A DNA stretch of 64,000 nt from Sphaerolaimus hirsutus (GCA_964036195.1 OZ038453.1:6463469-6527468); one strand, 5' to 3'; positions 13,290 through 25,918 are shown, numbered from the stretch's first letter. Numbers and translations: made by a program. The notes: generated by a model from the sequence alone, not told the origin.

Positions 13290-13520
13290 TTTTCCAGCCA
13301 TGGAGGTGTCGCTGTGCCCAGTGCCGTGTCTTGGCGCTGTGCCATCTGCTGTGCCCAGTGCCATGTCTTGGCGTGCCAACTGCTGTGCCCAGTGCCGTGT
13401 TTTGGTGCTGTGCCAACTGCTGTGCATCCAGTTCCATGTTTTGGAGTTGTTCCAAATGCTGCCGACTGCTGTGACTTGGCGCTGTGCCAACTTGTTTGTG
13501 GGTGGCTGCTCATGTGTGTA
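13290..13520. repeat. Third copy of the TTGGC-N5-GCCAA block
   Basis: At least five degenerate repeats of a unit of about 40 bp (GTGCCCAGTGCCGTGTCTTGG...). It includes a perfect TTGGCGCTGTGCCAA at about 13,476. Confidence 0.6.
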
Positions 13521-13530
13521 GTGTGAGTGG

Positions 13531-14385
13531 CGCACTGCAGGGACGTAGCCAGGATTTTTGAGCGGGGGGGGGGGCGGATTGTATACGGAGCCCGGCGAAC
13601 GGGGGGGGGGGGAAGGGGGGCGCCGCCCCCCCCTAAAATTTTACCGCTGTTGTAGGGGAATACGTCCGTAGGCGCCACGCCATGGCGCCACTGGCGTTGG
13701 CATTGGCGCCAAAACAGCAGTATACGTCTGTATTTTACAGGCATATACAGCGACATGGACAGAAATTGAGTCCATTTTCACTGGCTTTTAGGTCGCGGAG
13801 ACTGGTCAGCCAAAAAGATATGTGTGAAGGAAGAATGCGCGCTTGCGCGCAACAAGTTTTTCAAACTGTCGACAAAATCGTCGTCTGAAAGTGCCATTTC
13901 TGGCACATTTTTTGGTCCGGCCCGGGAAGGGGGGGGCGGCCCCCCCAGGGACGTAGCCAGGATTTTTGAGCGGGGGGGCGGATTGTATACAGAGCCCGGC
14001 GAACGTGGGGGGGCGGCGCCCCCCCCCCCCGCCCCTAAAATTTTGCCCCTGTAGTAAGGGAATGGCGCCATGGCGCCGGCGCCATTCATAGGGGCCGCGC
14101 CATGGCGCCACTGGCGTTGGCGCCAAAACCGCTGTATACGTCTGTATTTTACAGGCATATACAGCGACATGGACAGGATATGAGCGTTTTTTCACTGGCT
14201 TTGAGGTTGCGGAGACCGATCATCCAAATATATGTTGCGTGAAGGAAAAATGGGCGCTTGCGCACAAATTTTTTGAAAACTGTGACAAAATCGTCTTCTG
14301 GAAGTGCCATTTCTGGCACATTTTTCGGTCCAGCCCGGGATTGGGGGGGGCGGCTGCCCCCCCCCCCCCCCCGCCCTCCCCCTGG
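13531..14385. repeat. Tandem duplication, period about 415 bp
   Basis: Two diverged copies begin GGGACGTAGCCAGGATTTTT (about 13,541 and 13,949). Each continues through a GGCGCCATGGCGCCACTGG segment, CGTCTGTATTTTACAGGC, and a G/C homopolymer-rich end. Confidence 0.65.
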
Positions 14386-15736
14386 CTACTTCCTTGGTGC
14401 ACTGCACACTGCAAATTGGCATGGTTGGTTCGGGGAATACCCATTCCACACCTAAACCCATTCCGCATCTGTGCCCATCCCGCATTTTTTCCTACCCATC
14501 CCGCATCTGTGCCCATCCCGCATGCTGATGATGCCACATGTGGGATGGGCCGTGATGCGGGATGGGCCGAAATGCGGGATGGGTATAGATGTGGGATGGG
14601 CTGGAGATTAGCGGTATGAGCAACCGACGAAACCGCAGTGGGGGGGGGGGGAGGCGTACATGCGGGATGGGCCGCACATTTTCATGTACGGCACGGTGCG
14701 GCAATATCAAAGGGCGCACAACAATAAAAGTGACACGTAAACAATGTGTCACCTATGATTTGCTGCCATCTCGGCATACTTATTGTAATCATTTTAATCG
14801 AACCCCCCCCCCTCACAGACTGTAGCCGCGTGTTGCGTGTGGGTGTTGCGCGGGAACGAAAATGAACCAAAGCTGCCAGCCGCTAAAAAATGAGCTAAGT
14901 GCAATTGTGTTGTTACTTGAGTTGATCCGACTGGTTAGATAATCATCACAATTTTGCAGGCCGAGCGAAAACAATGGCAACTACCAAGCGATTTTGGCAG
15001 AGGGAAGAACAATGGCATGTGAGAACAATTACAACCTAATTACTTAATGTTCACAGTTTATTTATTGACAGCTTTCATGTGAATTGTTTTTATTCATCTA
15101 TTTTAGGTATTTTTTGTTTGTTTATTGTTGTTAGAAAAGCGACGCAAATTTACTCAGTGTACTGCATGCTATGCATTTTTTTTTAAAGAAACAATACATA
15201 ACTGAATTTGGATGCATAGTTTGCGGTCCGCCGAGTATCACACAACCATGAATTAAATTCACACAAAATGCACAAAATGACAACAATGTAAATACTGTAA
15301 ATACAGCAAAGCGAGGATAAGTACAGACAGATGAAAAAATACACAGCAAAGCAAACGCCGAGCAACATTACAAAATAGGTACACCAAAATAGGTAAATAT
15401 GTACACCAAGGGTAAATATGTACATCAAATTACAGCCTTTACACCGAAATTGAGAGCAAAGCAAAAGTACAATGTTACAAGTAAACAGAGCAAGCAAAAA
15501 GAGAAATTACCGAAATTACCAAATTACCAAATTTAGAGCTTTTACACCAAAATTGAGAGCAAGCAAAACCATTGAATAACGATGTTAACTATGCAAGCAA
15601 AATAAAGAAGTGATAAAAAAGTGAAATTACTGCAGCACCCTTATGTAAAGTAGCATAGAAACACAAAATGCACATGTATACAGGACAGACACACAGCAAG
15701 CACTTCAAACTTACGGAATCTTCTCCACACTCAAAC

Positions 15737-15897
15737 TCACAAACTCGTTCTATTGACATTCATGCGCCGTTCTGCAATGGCCAACTTCTTCTCCACCTCA
15801 GCCATCCTCTCTGCGTGTACCCGCCGCTCTTCGGCCGCCCGTTGTTCTTGTTCTGCCAGCCGCTCCATCACACCAGCAAACGGGTCGTCTTCACCAT
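15737..15897 (-). CDS. Terminal exon: charged coiled-coil tail of a FLYWCH-like protein
   Basis: The minus-strand sequence ACAAATTTCAG at 15,898-15,908 is a good splice acceptor. The exon then reads 53 codons to a TGA. The peptide is Glu/Arg/Ala-rich with heptad-like spacing (EQEQRAAEERRVHAERMAEV), as expected of a coiled coil. It probably joins the zinc-finger exon at 16,335-16,552. A direct splice is out of phase (that exon leaves two bases, this one also brings two), so I infer a missing small exon or a different donor. The intervening DNA holds two copies of a palindromic repeat. Confidence 0.5.
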
Positions 15898-15967
15898 CTG
15901 AAATTTGTGTGATGTGAAAGACATATTTGAAAACGGTACGCTAGTTCCAAGACGGTTCCAGGTTATC

Positions 15968-16281
15968 ATTTCCATCACTAGTTCACATGAAGTTGATTGT
16001 TCTGATGAAAATCGAACTTCAGGTGAACTAGCAATGGAAATGAAAACCGGGTACCCAGAAGTGTGCAGGTAGAGTTTGTATTTGCTATCCGGGGTACTGG
16101 TTCCAGGTACCCGGTTTTCATTTCCATCACTAGTTCACCTGAAGTTGATTGTTCTGATGAAAATCGAACTTCAGGTGAACTAGCAATGGAAATGATAATT
16201 CGAGGGGGGGGGGATAATTTGAGGGGGGGATAATTCAAACTCAAAACTCAAACTCAAACTCAAACTCAAACTCAAACTCAT
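15968..16281. repeat. Two copies of a 78-bp palindrome plus (CTCAAA)n microsatellite
   Basis: CATTTCCATCACTAGTTCAC...GTGAACTAGCAATGGAAATG occurs at 15,968-16,045 and 16,117-16,194. Each copy folds into a hairpin. Bases 16,237-16,281 are repeats of CTCAAA. All lie in the likely intron between the FLYWCH exon and the coiled-coil exon. Confidence 0.65.
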
Positions 16282-16334
16282 AAACTCAAAAATCCATCAT
16301 CCAAATGCCAAAAAGAATTGATGGAAAAACTTAC

Positions 16335-16552
16335 TTGACTTTCACAAGCGGCCGGTGCTTCTCGTTGATCTTGGTACAGTTAATGCAGGCCCAAAACTCG
16401 TCTTGGCGCGCGTTGGGTCCCGCATTCTTGCGGAACTTGTAAACGTGATCCGCATGCACCCTCGATCGATAGTGCAATTGGACTCCTTTGCGATTGCCCG
16501 TGATACCGCTGGGACACAAAGGAGTCACGGTAGGCCCAAAATCCGCCGCCAT
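16335..16552 (-). CDS. First exon of a FLYWCH-type zinc finger protein
   Basis: The frame opens with ATG at 16,552 and runs about 72 codons to a canonical donor, GTAAGT (16,329-16,334). The GC-rich peptide has the FLYWCH layout: an L-x-Y strand, then DHVYKFRKN, then FWACINC (aromatic-W-x-C-x2-C). The distal histidines would fall in the next exon. FLYWCH domains occur in DNA-binding proteins and in transposon-derived proteins. Just upstream (16,562-16,700) is a 115-bp palindrome with ACTAGTTGACAACTGT arms. Identification rests on motif spacing alone, so it is moderate. Confidence 0.5.
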
Positions 16553-16561
16553 TCTGAGTCG

Positions 16562-16700
16562 ATTTGGATTATTTGAATAAAAATACTAGTTGACAACTGT
16601 ACTTTTGTCAACTGTCAATCTGTTTTACAACACATTTGACAAAGTCAAATGTGTTGTAAAAGATATTTACAGTTGACAAAAATTGCAGTAGTCAACTAGT
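16562..16700. repeat. Short palindromic MITE upstream of the FLYWCH-like ATG
   Basis: Arms ACTAGTTGACAACTGT and ACAGTTGACAAAAATTG...CAACTAGT surround a perfect 18-bp stem, TTTTACAACACATTTGAC, with a 3-base loop. Confidence 0.65.
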
Positions 16701-16850
16701 GTGCGATTGGGAGAATTGCTCAAAATGTGTACTAGTGTACTCAAAATGTGTACTAGTGTACTCAAAATGGAGAAATAGTGGATGGAATGATAAAATGGTC
16801 TAAATGGGCCTCTTTTAAAGCAATGCAATATTAATTGCGTTGTGCAATGT

Positions 16851-17262
16851 ACCGTATTTCTCCGTGTAAACCGCCCCCCCGTGCACAACGCCCGGGGCGT
16901 TATACAGCTGTATAGCGCCCCCGGGGCGCTATGCTTGGTTCCAAAAACATTAGCTCAGTGGAAATATTTTCAGGACAAATCAAGGTGAATGGTAGTGAAA
17001 GGTCCACTTGGTTTGAACTATTTGAGCGTTCTGCCTTGCGGCACGCATTGTTATTCTGCGGAATACACGTTCTTCCATCGAATTCGGTGCACACGGGGAG
17101 GGAACACAAAGTATGTAAATATTTAAGCAAACATTTTCCTTGCATAGCGACCCCACTCGCAATGATTTAACGCCCGGGCGTTATACAAGTTTTTAAAAAA
17201 GGTTACCGAGAAGTGCCTCGGTTTTGTATAACGCCCGGGCGGTTTACACGGAGAAATACGGT
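16851..17262. repeat. TACCGTATT family, CTCCGTGTAAACCGCC subfamily
   Basis: TACCGTATTTCTCCGTGTAA at the left and its reverse complement at 17,243-17,262. The interior carries GCCCGGGGCGTTATAC palindromes. It is nested inside the long-TIR unit. Bases 17,263-17,884 show no gene. Confidence 0.65.
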
Positions 17263-18263
17263 AATTGCTCATTTCCGGCTTCAAACGCTGCAGCCGCCCA
17301 ACGCCACGCAATTATGTTCTTAGTGCGTGCAGCTGGTGGCTGGCGAATGGCCGGACTTGAGCAATTATGTGATTATTGCGGTTGGCGCTGATCAATTAAA
17401 CGATTATGTCACTGGCAACATGGCATTTGGGTTAATTATCATGTAATTAATTGCCAGTCGCAAACTGCCAGTGCGATAATCTTTTGATTGATCATGCCAG
17501 CTGCAAATTGGCGCAATTATCTCGCAATCACTGTTATCAATTCTGAGTGGAGATTGAGTGCACAAATAGGGGCATGCAATTTGCACGTGCGGCGCACGTG
17601 CACGCAAAAAAAATCGATCAAGTAAAACACAATTTGCCATGATATCTTATCACTCACGTGAACCAAACCAGCCAATGCATGCAAACATATTGGCCACTGT
17701 AAATACACATCCATATCGGTGACGTGAATCTGGGTAGTTGGGGATGGGAATCGATTATTTTTTATTGTTTTCTATCATGAAATTGAGATATTTAACATAG
17801 CTCATTATCCCATTGTTTGCTTGACAGCTTGTTTGCCCATTGTTTATCCCATTGTCAGCCAGCCGATGCCATCACTCGTTGTCGTGCGCAACACCCACAC
17901 GCAACACGCGGCTACAGTCTGAGGGGGGGGGGGGGGTTCGATTAAAATGGATTCAAATAAGTGTGCTGAGATGGCGGCAAACAGGGCGACACATTGTTAC
18001 GTGTCACTTTTATTGTTGTGCGCCCTTTGATATTGCCGCACCGCGCGGTACATGAAAATGTGCGGCCCATCCCGCATGTACGCCTCCCCCCCCCACTGCG
18101 GCTTGCTCATACCGCTAATCTCCAGCCCATCCCGCATGTATACCCATCCCGCATTTCGGCCCATCCCGCATCACGGCCCATCCCGCATGTGGCATCATCA
18201 ACATGTGGGATGGGCACAGATGCGGGATGGGCACAGATGCGGAATGGTTTTAGATGCGGAATG

Positions 18264-19204
18264 CTACACCGTCGGTTCGTTCGGGCAGTGTTTTATTTCT
18301 GCCCTGACGGAATTCTAGAGGTGATTCAGGTGTTTTTATTTCTGATGTTAATGGCTGGCTGGTCATAATTCGGACAAATTCCAGACTCAATTCGGGGAAA
18401 TTGGAACAAATTCGAACACTTTGGTCATTTGCCTGTTGTAATATCTCCACACCTAATGTTTCAAAAACATCTGGATGCTTTCAATTCCACCCTCATCTCT
18501 AGATATACACTAGCATGCAGAATAGTTGTGTCTTTTTCACTGCATGAATGGCTTTTTCAAAATGGCAAATGCACAAAACATTTGGATACCATAGGTGGTA
18601 TCCTGGGGGTTGGCTACATGTCCCCATGATGTCCGCCCTTTGAGTTGCTGCTTTGTGCATATTTTGTGTGAGTAGTAAATTTTTAGCCCAATTTCTTCAT
18701 GTTTCAGAATAGTTGGGACTTTGTCTGAATCGGATACACTCCATAAATTACAATATGGGGTTGATACAGCCCAAAATAAGCATTCATTTTTTATGCTTTT
18801 ATTCAATAAAGTGACTGCCTACCTGCATCACCACACTGAGCATGGCACATAATGTTTGTGCATGAACAGCAGATTGTGAGTATTTGCATTTATGAGTAAG
18901 AGCGCTTAGGAGTATTTGACACTGTGGCATGAGATTGTTTTGGCTGCAGTTTTGCATCCATTTTCAGCCACTGGAAAATGGAGGTAGGCACACTAGTCAG
19001 TGGGGTTATTTGGTGTGTGAATTTCAGATTTCGGCTTTGCTCGATTGGCAATAAAACTTGGCTCAACTGAATGTAATGTGCAATTATTTTCTATGGAAAG
19101 AAGATGGAAGTTTGCAGTGCTATAGCTTTTGATTGGAAAGAGATATTAACAAAAAATGTTTTGCAATATGAATCCTCTCTGTCTAAAGTATATGATGGCA
19201 TGCA
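18264..19204. other. No feature recognised
   Basis: AT-rich sequence without a convincing frame or repeat end. Confidence 0.4.
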
Positions 19205-19725
19205 GGGGTCTCCAGGATTTTGGCCCTCGCGGGGGCTGGATAGATAGCAAATCGCTCCTCCGGAGGGATAGATAGCTGGAAAATTTTTCTGGGGGGGGCT
19301 GGGGGGGGCTTGGGGGGGGCTGGCGGGGGCACAATATATAGGCTTTTTCAAGGTTACTAAGGCAGAAAGGGGAAAAAATCGCTAATAATCAGTTAAAAGT
19401 AGCCAAAAGTAGGTATACAATGGCTAAAAATACGTATATAACCTTGTATATAGCCGGAAAGCACGATTTTGAAGGTGAAAAACTATAAAAAGGTGCAAAC
19501 ATCAGTGATTTTGAGCTAAAATTGGGGCAAAATTTCTCAAAAACCACTCCAGATAGATAGATAGCTGAGCGATTTGGGGGGGGGGGGTCTTTTGGGGTAG
19601 TAGCCAAAAATTTTGCCTCGGGATAGATAGATAGCTGAGCGGCCTCCGGGATAGATAGATAGCTGGCCGATTTGGGGGGGGGGGGCAGCCCCCCCCCCCA
19701 GCCCCCCCCCCTAGGAGACCCCTGA
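19205..19725. repeat. GATA-rich repeat with G/C homopolymer runs
   Basis: Contains many GATAGATAGATAGCTG blocks, runs of G or C, and segments matching the 1.3 and 10.6 kb fragments. Its ends resemble a palindromic arrangement (AGGGGTCTCC... and GGAGACCCCT). Confidence 0.55.
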
Positions 19726-19936
19726 TGGCATGTTCAAAAACAGAATTTGTTTTTGGAAACCCCAGTAAAAATCTTTTGAAAGTAAAAGTAAAAGCAAGTT
19801 TGAAGCTCCATAACTTTTGATTGGAATGAGAAAATGAGCTCATTTTTGTTTTATATGGATGCTTCATGAAGCTGTTCAGGCTGCACAATGCTTCACAATT
19901 TTTTTGCAAAGCCACTTCACATTTTAGACATGTGTC

Positions 19937-20095
19937 GTGATGCTGAAAAATGTTTGTGAAGTTTCTTCATTGAATCAGCATTGGGGAGTGCACCTCATAA
20001 AATTTCTGGCATCGTGATGCTGAAAAATGTTTGTGAAGTTTCTTCATTGAATCAGCATTGGGAAGTGAACCTCATAAAATTTCTGGCATCAAGAA
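19937..20095. repeat. Two tandem copies of an 80-bp unit
   Basis: GTGATGCTGAAAAATGTTTG begins each copy and CTCATAAAATTTCTGGCATC ends each. They differ at only a few positions. Bases 20,096-20,645 hold nothing recognised. Confidence 0.75.
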
Positions 20096-20645
20096 GCTAG
20101 GTGAAGTGTGGAGGTCACACAGTGGTGGGTCACTGGAGGCTGCCCAGGGGTGTGTAGTAGGGCAGTGGTTTTAAACCCCCCCCCCCTAAATTTCATCCAT
20201 CTACCCTCCCCATAGCTAAAGAAGAGCATGCACAGTAGATGTTACCATTTTGGTGCATAAGTTGTCCCAGACAGTGAAAAACTTTGTGCATATCATCACT
20301 CACACCTAGGGGGTTGCTGCTGCTGCTCCCCCATCAGCAGTAGGGGGGTTATGTATAAATATATATTCCCCAAATTTCAGCTCTCTATTCCTCTGTAGCT
20401 GGTGACATGCCAAGTTGAAAAAAAAAATCATAAAAATAAGAACATCTGGAGCAGTTTATTTTATTTTCCCACTTGTGTACCACTAGTTCACTGGAGTTAA
20501 GGCCCCACATGGCCCTTTCATGTGAGCCATTACCCATGCTGATTGGTTGTGTTGCAGAGGTGTTATTGCATCTTAAATATGATGGAACAAGGACAACAGT
20601 GGCATTTGCTCAACTTTGACCTTCAACAGATAGTACCTACCGTGT

Positions 20646-20730
20646 AGTGATGGAAAAGCGCCAGGAAAAATGGCGCCAGGCACCAATGGCGCCATGGCGC
20701 CATTCAAAAGAATGGCGCTGGGCGCCTGTG
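20646..20730. repeat. GGCGCC-rich MITE, left-end fragment
   Basis: Starts TAGTGATGGAAAAGCGCCAG and breaks off after about 85 bases. Confidence 0.6.
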
Positions 20731-22021
20731 CTGACCGTGGCAAAATGGATGGATAAAGAAATACAGAGATTTGATAATTAGGCTCATATTTGTCCATTTA
20801 CCTATTTGCACTATTTTACATTTCATGCACTACATTAATTTACCACGCAAATTATATTTCCTGCATATTTATCCATGGAAAATATTCAATTAGGAAAGTG
20901 TCTTATAAATTATTGATATGTTTATGTGAGATATTTAGGTTAAAAGGTCAATTAAGTGATTATTAGGTTTATGAATATGAAATTAGGTTCATTCAACTCG
21001 CCATAATTTTCTGATTATTATTATATATACATTTACATGGTTTGCTTGCAATTTGGGAAAGTCAAATCTTGTAAATATTTATGTGCAACGTACTTACTTA
21101 GGCCAGCGTCCTAATAGAGAAATAGTGCCCTGTGTGTGACTAGCATTTACTGTACGTGTTTACCAAACCCTTCGCATAGGCATATTTATTATAACTTTGC
21201 AATGGTTTTTTCTTACTTACTGTGACATTTATGGAAATACCCTGCTTAAATTATATCAAATATATTATATTAACCCTGCTCAATTAATATACCTATTTAC
21301 CTCGAATAAGTCCCAGTTTGCCAATCATCAAATATACGTTTTCAGAAAGTGACTATTATGTTGAATATATCCTGCTCTACTTACGTCATTAGGAATCTTT
21401 GCACTACTACTTACAATTTCCAATTCTATTATATTAGTTCCATTGTGCGTCAATGTTTTCTGACAAATTGAAACAGATTAGTAAATTGGCCAAGTTTGCC
21501 GACTTTGCGCCTCACAAGATTAATAGTTTTTCTATTAGCCCAATTTGTACCTAGTATTTCTTTACCATAATTATTTGAATGTGTGCACACATAGAATAAG
21601 CCAACTGTTTCAGCTAGATGTGTCTTATTGTTGCATTTATGTCTTATTTGTGCATTTGTATTTAGGGAATTACTGTATCCATGTTTTATACATAATTTCC
21701 GTGTCTTAGCAACTTTGGAAGTTTTTACTTCAGTCTTATGACCCCAGTCCCCACCCAGGAAATAAGCTAGCAATAGAAACTTCGACTAGGAAGCTCGCTA
21801 GGCTTTGCGCTTTTATATCCAAGCTGTATCTGATTGAATAAAGTACCTGAAACAATCTCAAAACCACTTTTTAACACGCAACCACAAAATAAACTCAACT
21901 TGGCTGTCAACAAGTGGACGTTCGGCTACAACGGGAAATCAACCACTCTAAAGGCCGTCTCTCACTACAGTCTTGGAGTTGCCGGATTCGGTGGTAGAAG
22001 ACGCTGACTTTGGTGGCTTCT
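20731..22021. other. No feature recognised
   Basis: About 1.3 kb of AT-rich DNA without recognisable exons or repeat termini. Confidence 0.4.
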
Positions 22022-22145
22022 TCACAGCGCCAGAGAAAATGGCGCCAGGCGCCAATGGCTCCACAGCGCCATCTGAAAAAATGGCGCCGGGCACCAAAGG
22101 GCACCAGTAAAAATGGCGCTGGGCGCACAAATGGCGCCAATGATA
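22022..22145. repeat. GGCGCC-rich MITE, internal fragment
   Basis: Stacked GGCGCCAGGCGCCAATGG-like blocks without either terminal TAGTGATGG. Confidence 0.5.
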
Positions 22146-22203
22146 AAAGTCACTATTTAAGCATGTATTTCATAACAGAAGCTTTTTTAGAAGAGCAATA
22201 TGT

Positions 22204-22700
22204 TACCGTACTTCCTCCAAATACCCCTTGAATTTACCCCCCTTTGAAATACCCCCAGGTCTGAGTGATCTGTGGAAAAATTACCCCCTTCAACACCCCC
22301 CATCTGTAATAAGGTTATTGGCTGCCAATTTACATCGCAGCTATACTGTATTACCTCGAAATACCCAAAGGGGGTTTATTTTTCAGAGTGCAAATTTCAA
22401 GGGGGTGATTATTCGAGGTTGCATGATTTCCACCAAAATTTTTGAGACAAATCGTATCGCAGTAAAGATCGGCTTTTACATACAGGATATTTAGATACAT
22501 CAATGTGTGGTTACACAAACTGGTCTTGTGTGGCTGTGATGCATATAGGCATTGACTACATTGTGTACATGATGTACCTTATTCCAGATGGGGGTATTTC
22601 AAGGGAGGGGGTAATTTTTTACTGAGCTCAAAAAAACCTGGTGGTATTTCGAGGGTGGGGGAGGGTTTTTTTTCGAGGGGTATTTCTAGGAAATACAGTA
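22204..22700. repeat. TACCGTATT-family copies, nested or fused
   Basis: TTACCGTACTTCCTCCAAAT opens the block. A second start-like motif lies near 22,347, and AGGAAATACAGTA closes it at 22,700. Several GGGGGTATTTCGAGG blocks are present. Confidence 0.55.
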
Positions 22701-22775
22701 CATTGACTGCTTTGTGTAACAGTCTTTGATAAGATGTCCAAAAATGTCCTATTTGGTCATGTTTATTTGCGGAAT

Positions 22776-22999
22776 TTTGGCGCCATTTCTGGCACCATCC
22801 AAAACAATGGCACCAGGTGCCAAATTGGTGCCAGGTGCCAAATTGGCGCCAGCAAAAAGGGCTACAAGTGTCAAGGGTGCCATGGTACCATTTGAAATAA
22901 TGGCGCCAGATGGCGCCAGAGAAAAGGGTGCCAAGCGCCAATGGCGCCATGGCGCTGGCGCCATAAAAGGGCGCCAGCGCCATGGTGCCATTCCATCAC
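22776..22999. repeat. GGCGCC-rich MITE, right-end copy
   Basis: Ends GGTGCCATTCCATCACTAC, the complement of the family's left end. The interior is degenerate GGCGCCA/TGGCGCC. Confidence 0.55.
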
Positions 23000-25469
23000 T
23001 ACTACCGTGATATTATGCCATTTGGCATTTTCTATTGTATTCTTTCTGCTATGCAAGCAGGTGGAATATTTTACATTATCAATGTATGCCAAGGTGTGTT
23101 CACACACAGTCTTTCATTTCACACTTGTATTTTTGCAGACATTCTGTTGTTCAGTTCAGCATGGCATTATATGCTTTGAATCCCATGAAAAACACTCAAA
23201 AAGAGAGTTTTATTTCTAGAGTTTAAGTTTTCAAAATTTTTCATTTTCTATGTATCTGTGTCAAACAAAAACACGGAAAGTTACTGATTAGAGTTTTAAG
23301 TTTTCAAATTTTTTCAGTATCCATGTATCTGTGTCAAACAAAAATATGTAAACTCAATGAGTTACTGTTCTGTGAATGTGCTCATTACATTGTTTCCATT
23401 GCTACCTCTGCAGTTTTACTTTTTATGCATTCCTATTGTGACCAAAATATTTAAATTGTTTCCACACACTTTTGAACACTTTTCAGGTAAAAAAAATATC
23501 AAGTGACAAATCTGAATATGATAGGATTGATGTGTTTGCTGTCAATTCTGTCCTTGTGCTGGGGCATAGCTGGGGGAGGGAATGATTCCACAAAAGAACC
23601 ACTGCAGCCATGGGAAGATGTAAAGGTGTGTAAAATGATGTAAAGTCTTAGTGCTTGGTGTCATTTTTTCACAGGGATGTAAAGTCTTGGTGTTTGGTGT
23701 CATTTTTCCACAGGTGAACCCTATTTTGTTGGAATATTCAAACATATTTTATAAGGCTGTGTCATGAAATGTGTTTATTTTTCTCACTCTTGTAATGGGG
23801 GAATTTTCCAAGCAAATTTTGCAGAAGTGGCCTGCAGTGCAATGTGAGAGGGCACATGCAAACAAGATTTTGCTGGACACATTAGTCATCTGCTCACCCT
23901 TTATGTACTGGTGCAGCAACAAAGATGCTAACACTCGAAACCCAGCTATGTTCCTTTGTTAGTTACTGTATTTCTAATAGAAGAGTGCCATTACATTTGT
24001 ATCAACTTTTTACTTGCTGTTCTATTGATGGTGCTGTTTTATTAGAGGCTGTCAATGTTCAAATGAAAAATGTTTGAAAACAATTGGTAAAATACATAAT
24101 ATTTTAATGAAACCTTTCAATATCAGATCATGAATTCAAACAAAATCATATGTGAAAACAATGCCTGAGTCATAGTTCTGAAGAGCTAGGATACCACCCA
24201 TTTTTCAGATATTTTAGCACTTGTTCATTTTGGGTTTGGGTGTTCAAATTTTGAATTTGTTAATGTTTAGAGATTTCAAAGAACTCCATTGTAAAGTAGG
24301 CTGAGCCTATGCAAAAAAAACTTACCCAAAATTGCATATGCTCTTTCATGTGAGCAATCACCCAAAAAATTGGTTGTGTTACAGATAAGTTATTTCATCA
24401 ACAATATTTGGATGTATTTTGCCTTACATTGATTGAATTATTCCAGCTTGTGCCCAGAACAAAGTGTTCTCAGCTGTGACAGGTATTTGTGAACCTCGTT
24501 GCAAGGCACCAATTCCACAAGCAGACATTTGAGAGGAAAAGTGATAAGAAACATTTTAAGAGATAAGTTAAATAAAAGATAGGTAAACTTTTGATTGATA
24601 GTGATGTTTATTTTATTGTAAAATTGCCCATCTGTTAAAATGATGTGTCACACAAGTAGTACTGTAAAAAGACTGTGGCGCTGGCACCTGGTGCTGCGGA
24701 GGAGAAACACGCCATGACAGTTTTAGTGCTTGGCATGGAACTCATGCACTTTCTACATCACTGTAACAGCTAACAATGATAATTAAAAATCTACAGGACA
24801 CAAAATTTCTTATTAGAGAAAAAATTTGTTCCCACTAAGACAATTGTCATGTAGTCCTTGTTTGTTAGTAGAACAAATACCATAAAGTACCAAAAGTTTT
24901 GGTGGGGTAAATTGGACATCAGGGTGTCCATGGGATGGAAATAAATTGTTATTGATAAAAACTTGATCCCAGACTTAAAAATTAATATGGTGGCCCAGAA
25001 CTGACCCACCTTTGCCTGTTTGATATCATGTCTGCAACAGTTGAAACTAGTTTCAAAAAAAAAATTTTTGATTTAAAACAAGTGTGCACTTTTAATGTTG
25101 CTTTGAACATTGAAACACCTTTTAGAATATCTGCAATTGTTACATATTTACAACTTACTGTACAATGTGACTTATCACTTTTCTAATTATTTGTTCACTT
25201 CTGGAATTATTACCAGGTGGTGGGGTGTGCTGAATTTGGCACTTGCCCTGAAATACAGTTCAAGTCCGCAATGGAGAAAGAGCAGGAATGCCAAAGTTTT
25301 ATCAAGGTTTTCACAGTGACAGATTGATCTTTGAAGTCATGATTTCTTAATGATGCAGTTACAGCTCAAAGTATTTTCCATAAATTATATGTAAAATATG
25401 TGTGTGAGATATACTGAGAGTGGAGTGGATAATGATACTGCATTGTAATTTCATTCAAAAAGTGTATAT
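23000..25469. other. No gene seen; small tandem repeats
   Basis: A unit of about 75 bp with TATGTATCTGTGTCAAACAA... occurs twice at 23,213-23,346. ATGTAAAGTCTTRGTG...TTTGGTGTCATTTTT occurs twice at 23,637-23,715. A TTCTAATAG-type TACCGTATT fragment lies at about 23,965-24,055. The rest is AT-rich. Confidence 0.4.
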
Positions 25470-25918
25470 ACCGTATATCCTTGAATAAGACCCCCCCTCG
25501 AATAACTCCTCCCCCTTGAATAACTCCCCCTCAAAAGCTCTGATGAAAAAATAACTCCTTCCCTCGAATAACTCCCCCCTCTTAAATAACTCCCCCGTCT
25601 GGGTGAAAAATATGCTATATAATTCACAAGAATGATCGATGAAAATACAAAATTATGTTAATGTATGGCAGCGCCAGCAGATACATAACGTGTACACAGT
25701 GTATACACACCTTTTTGTGGTTGTTGAACTGTTAAATAGCTGGATTACATGAGTTAAATAGCTGGATTACACACATTCAAAAAATGAATTAAGTCCAAGT
25801 TTCTGAGGAAAAAATAACTCCCTCCCTTGAATAACCCCTCCCCCTTGAATAACTCCCCCCTCAAAAACTCTGACGAAAAAATAACTCCCCTGGGGTCTTA
25901 TTCGAGGATATACGGTAT
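25470..25918. repeat. TACCGTATATCC subfamily element
   Basis: TACCGTATATCCTTGAATAA at the left is mirrored by TTATTCGAGGATATACGGTA at the right. The interior is full of AATAACTCCCCC blocks. Confidence 0.7.

Larger units (their letters stand above)
14442..18263. mobile_element. 3.8 kb unit with about 400-bp terminal inverted repeats, containing FLYWCH-like exons
   Basis: The left arm (14,442-14,852) and right arm (17,885-18,263) are close reverse complements. Each carries an outer array of GCCCATCCCGCAT in both orientations and an inner end GTTGCGTGTGGGTGTTGCGC. Together they bracket about 3 kb with a FLYWCH-like exon, a coiled-coil exon and nested repeats. Long inverted repeats plus a FLYWCH finger are known in some Mutator-like transposons, but no transposase core and no clear target duplication was seen. 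It may therefore be a non-autonomous element or a gene caught between two repeats. Confidence 0.5.

Noticed and set aside
13262-14619. Several open frames of more than 100 codons on both strands
   Set aside because: They run through tandem duplications and G/C homopolymers and do not keep a consistent protein between the two copies.
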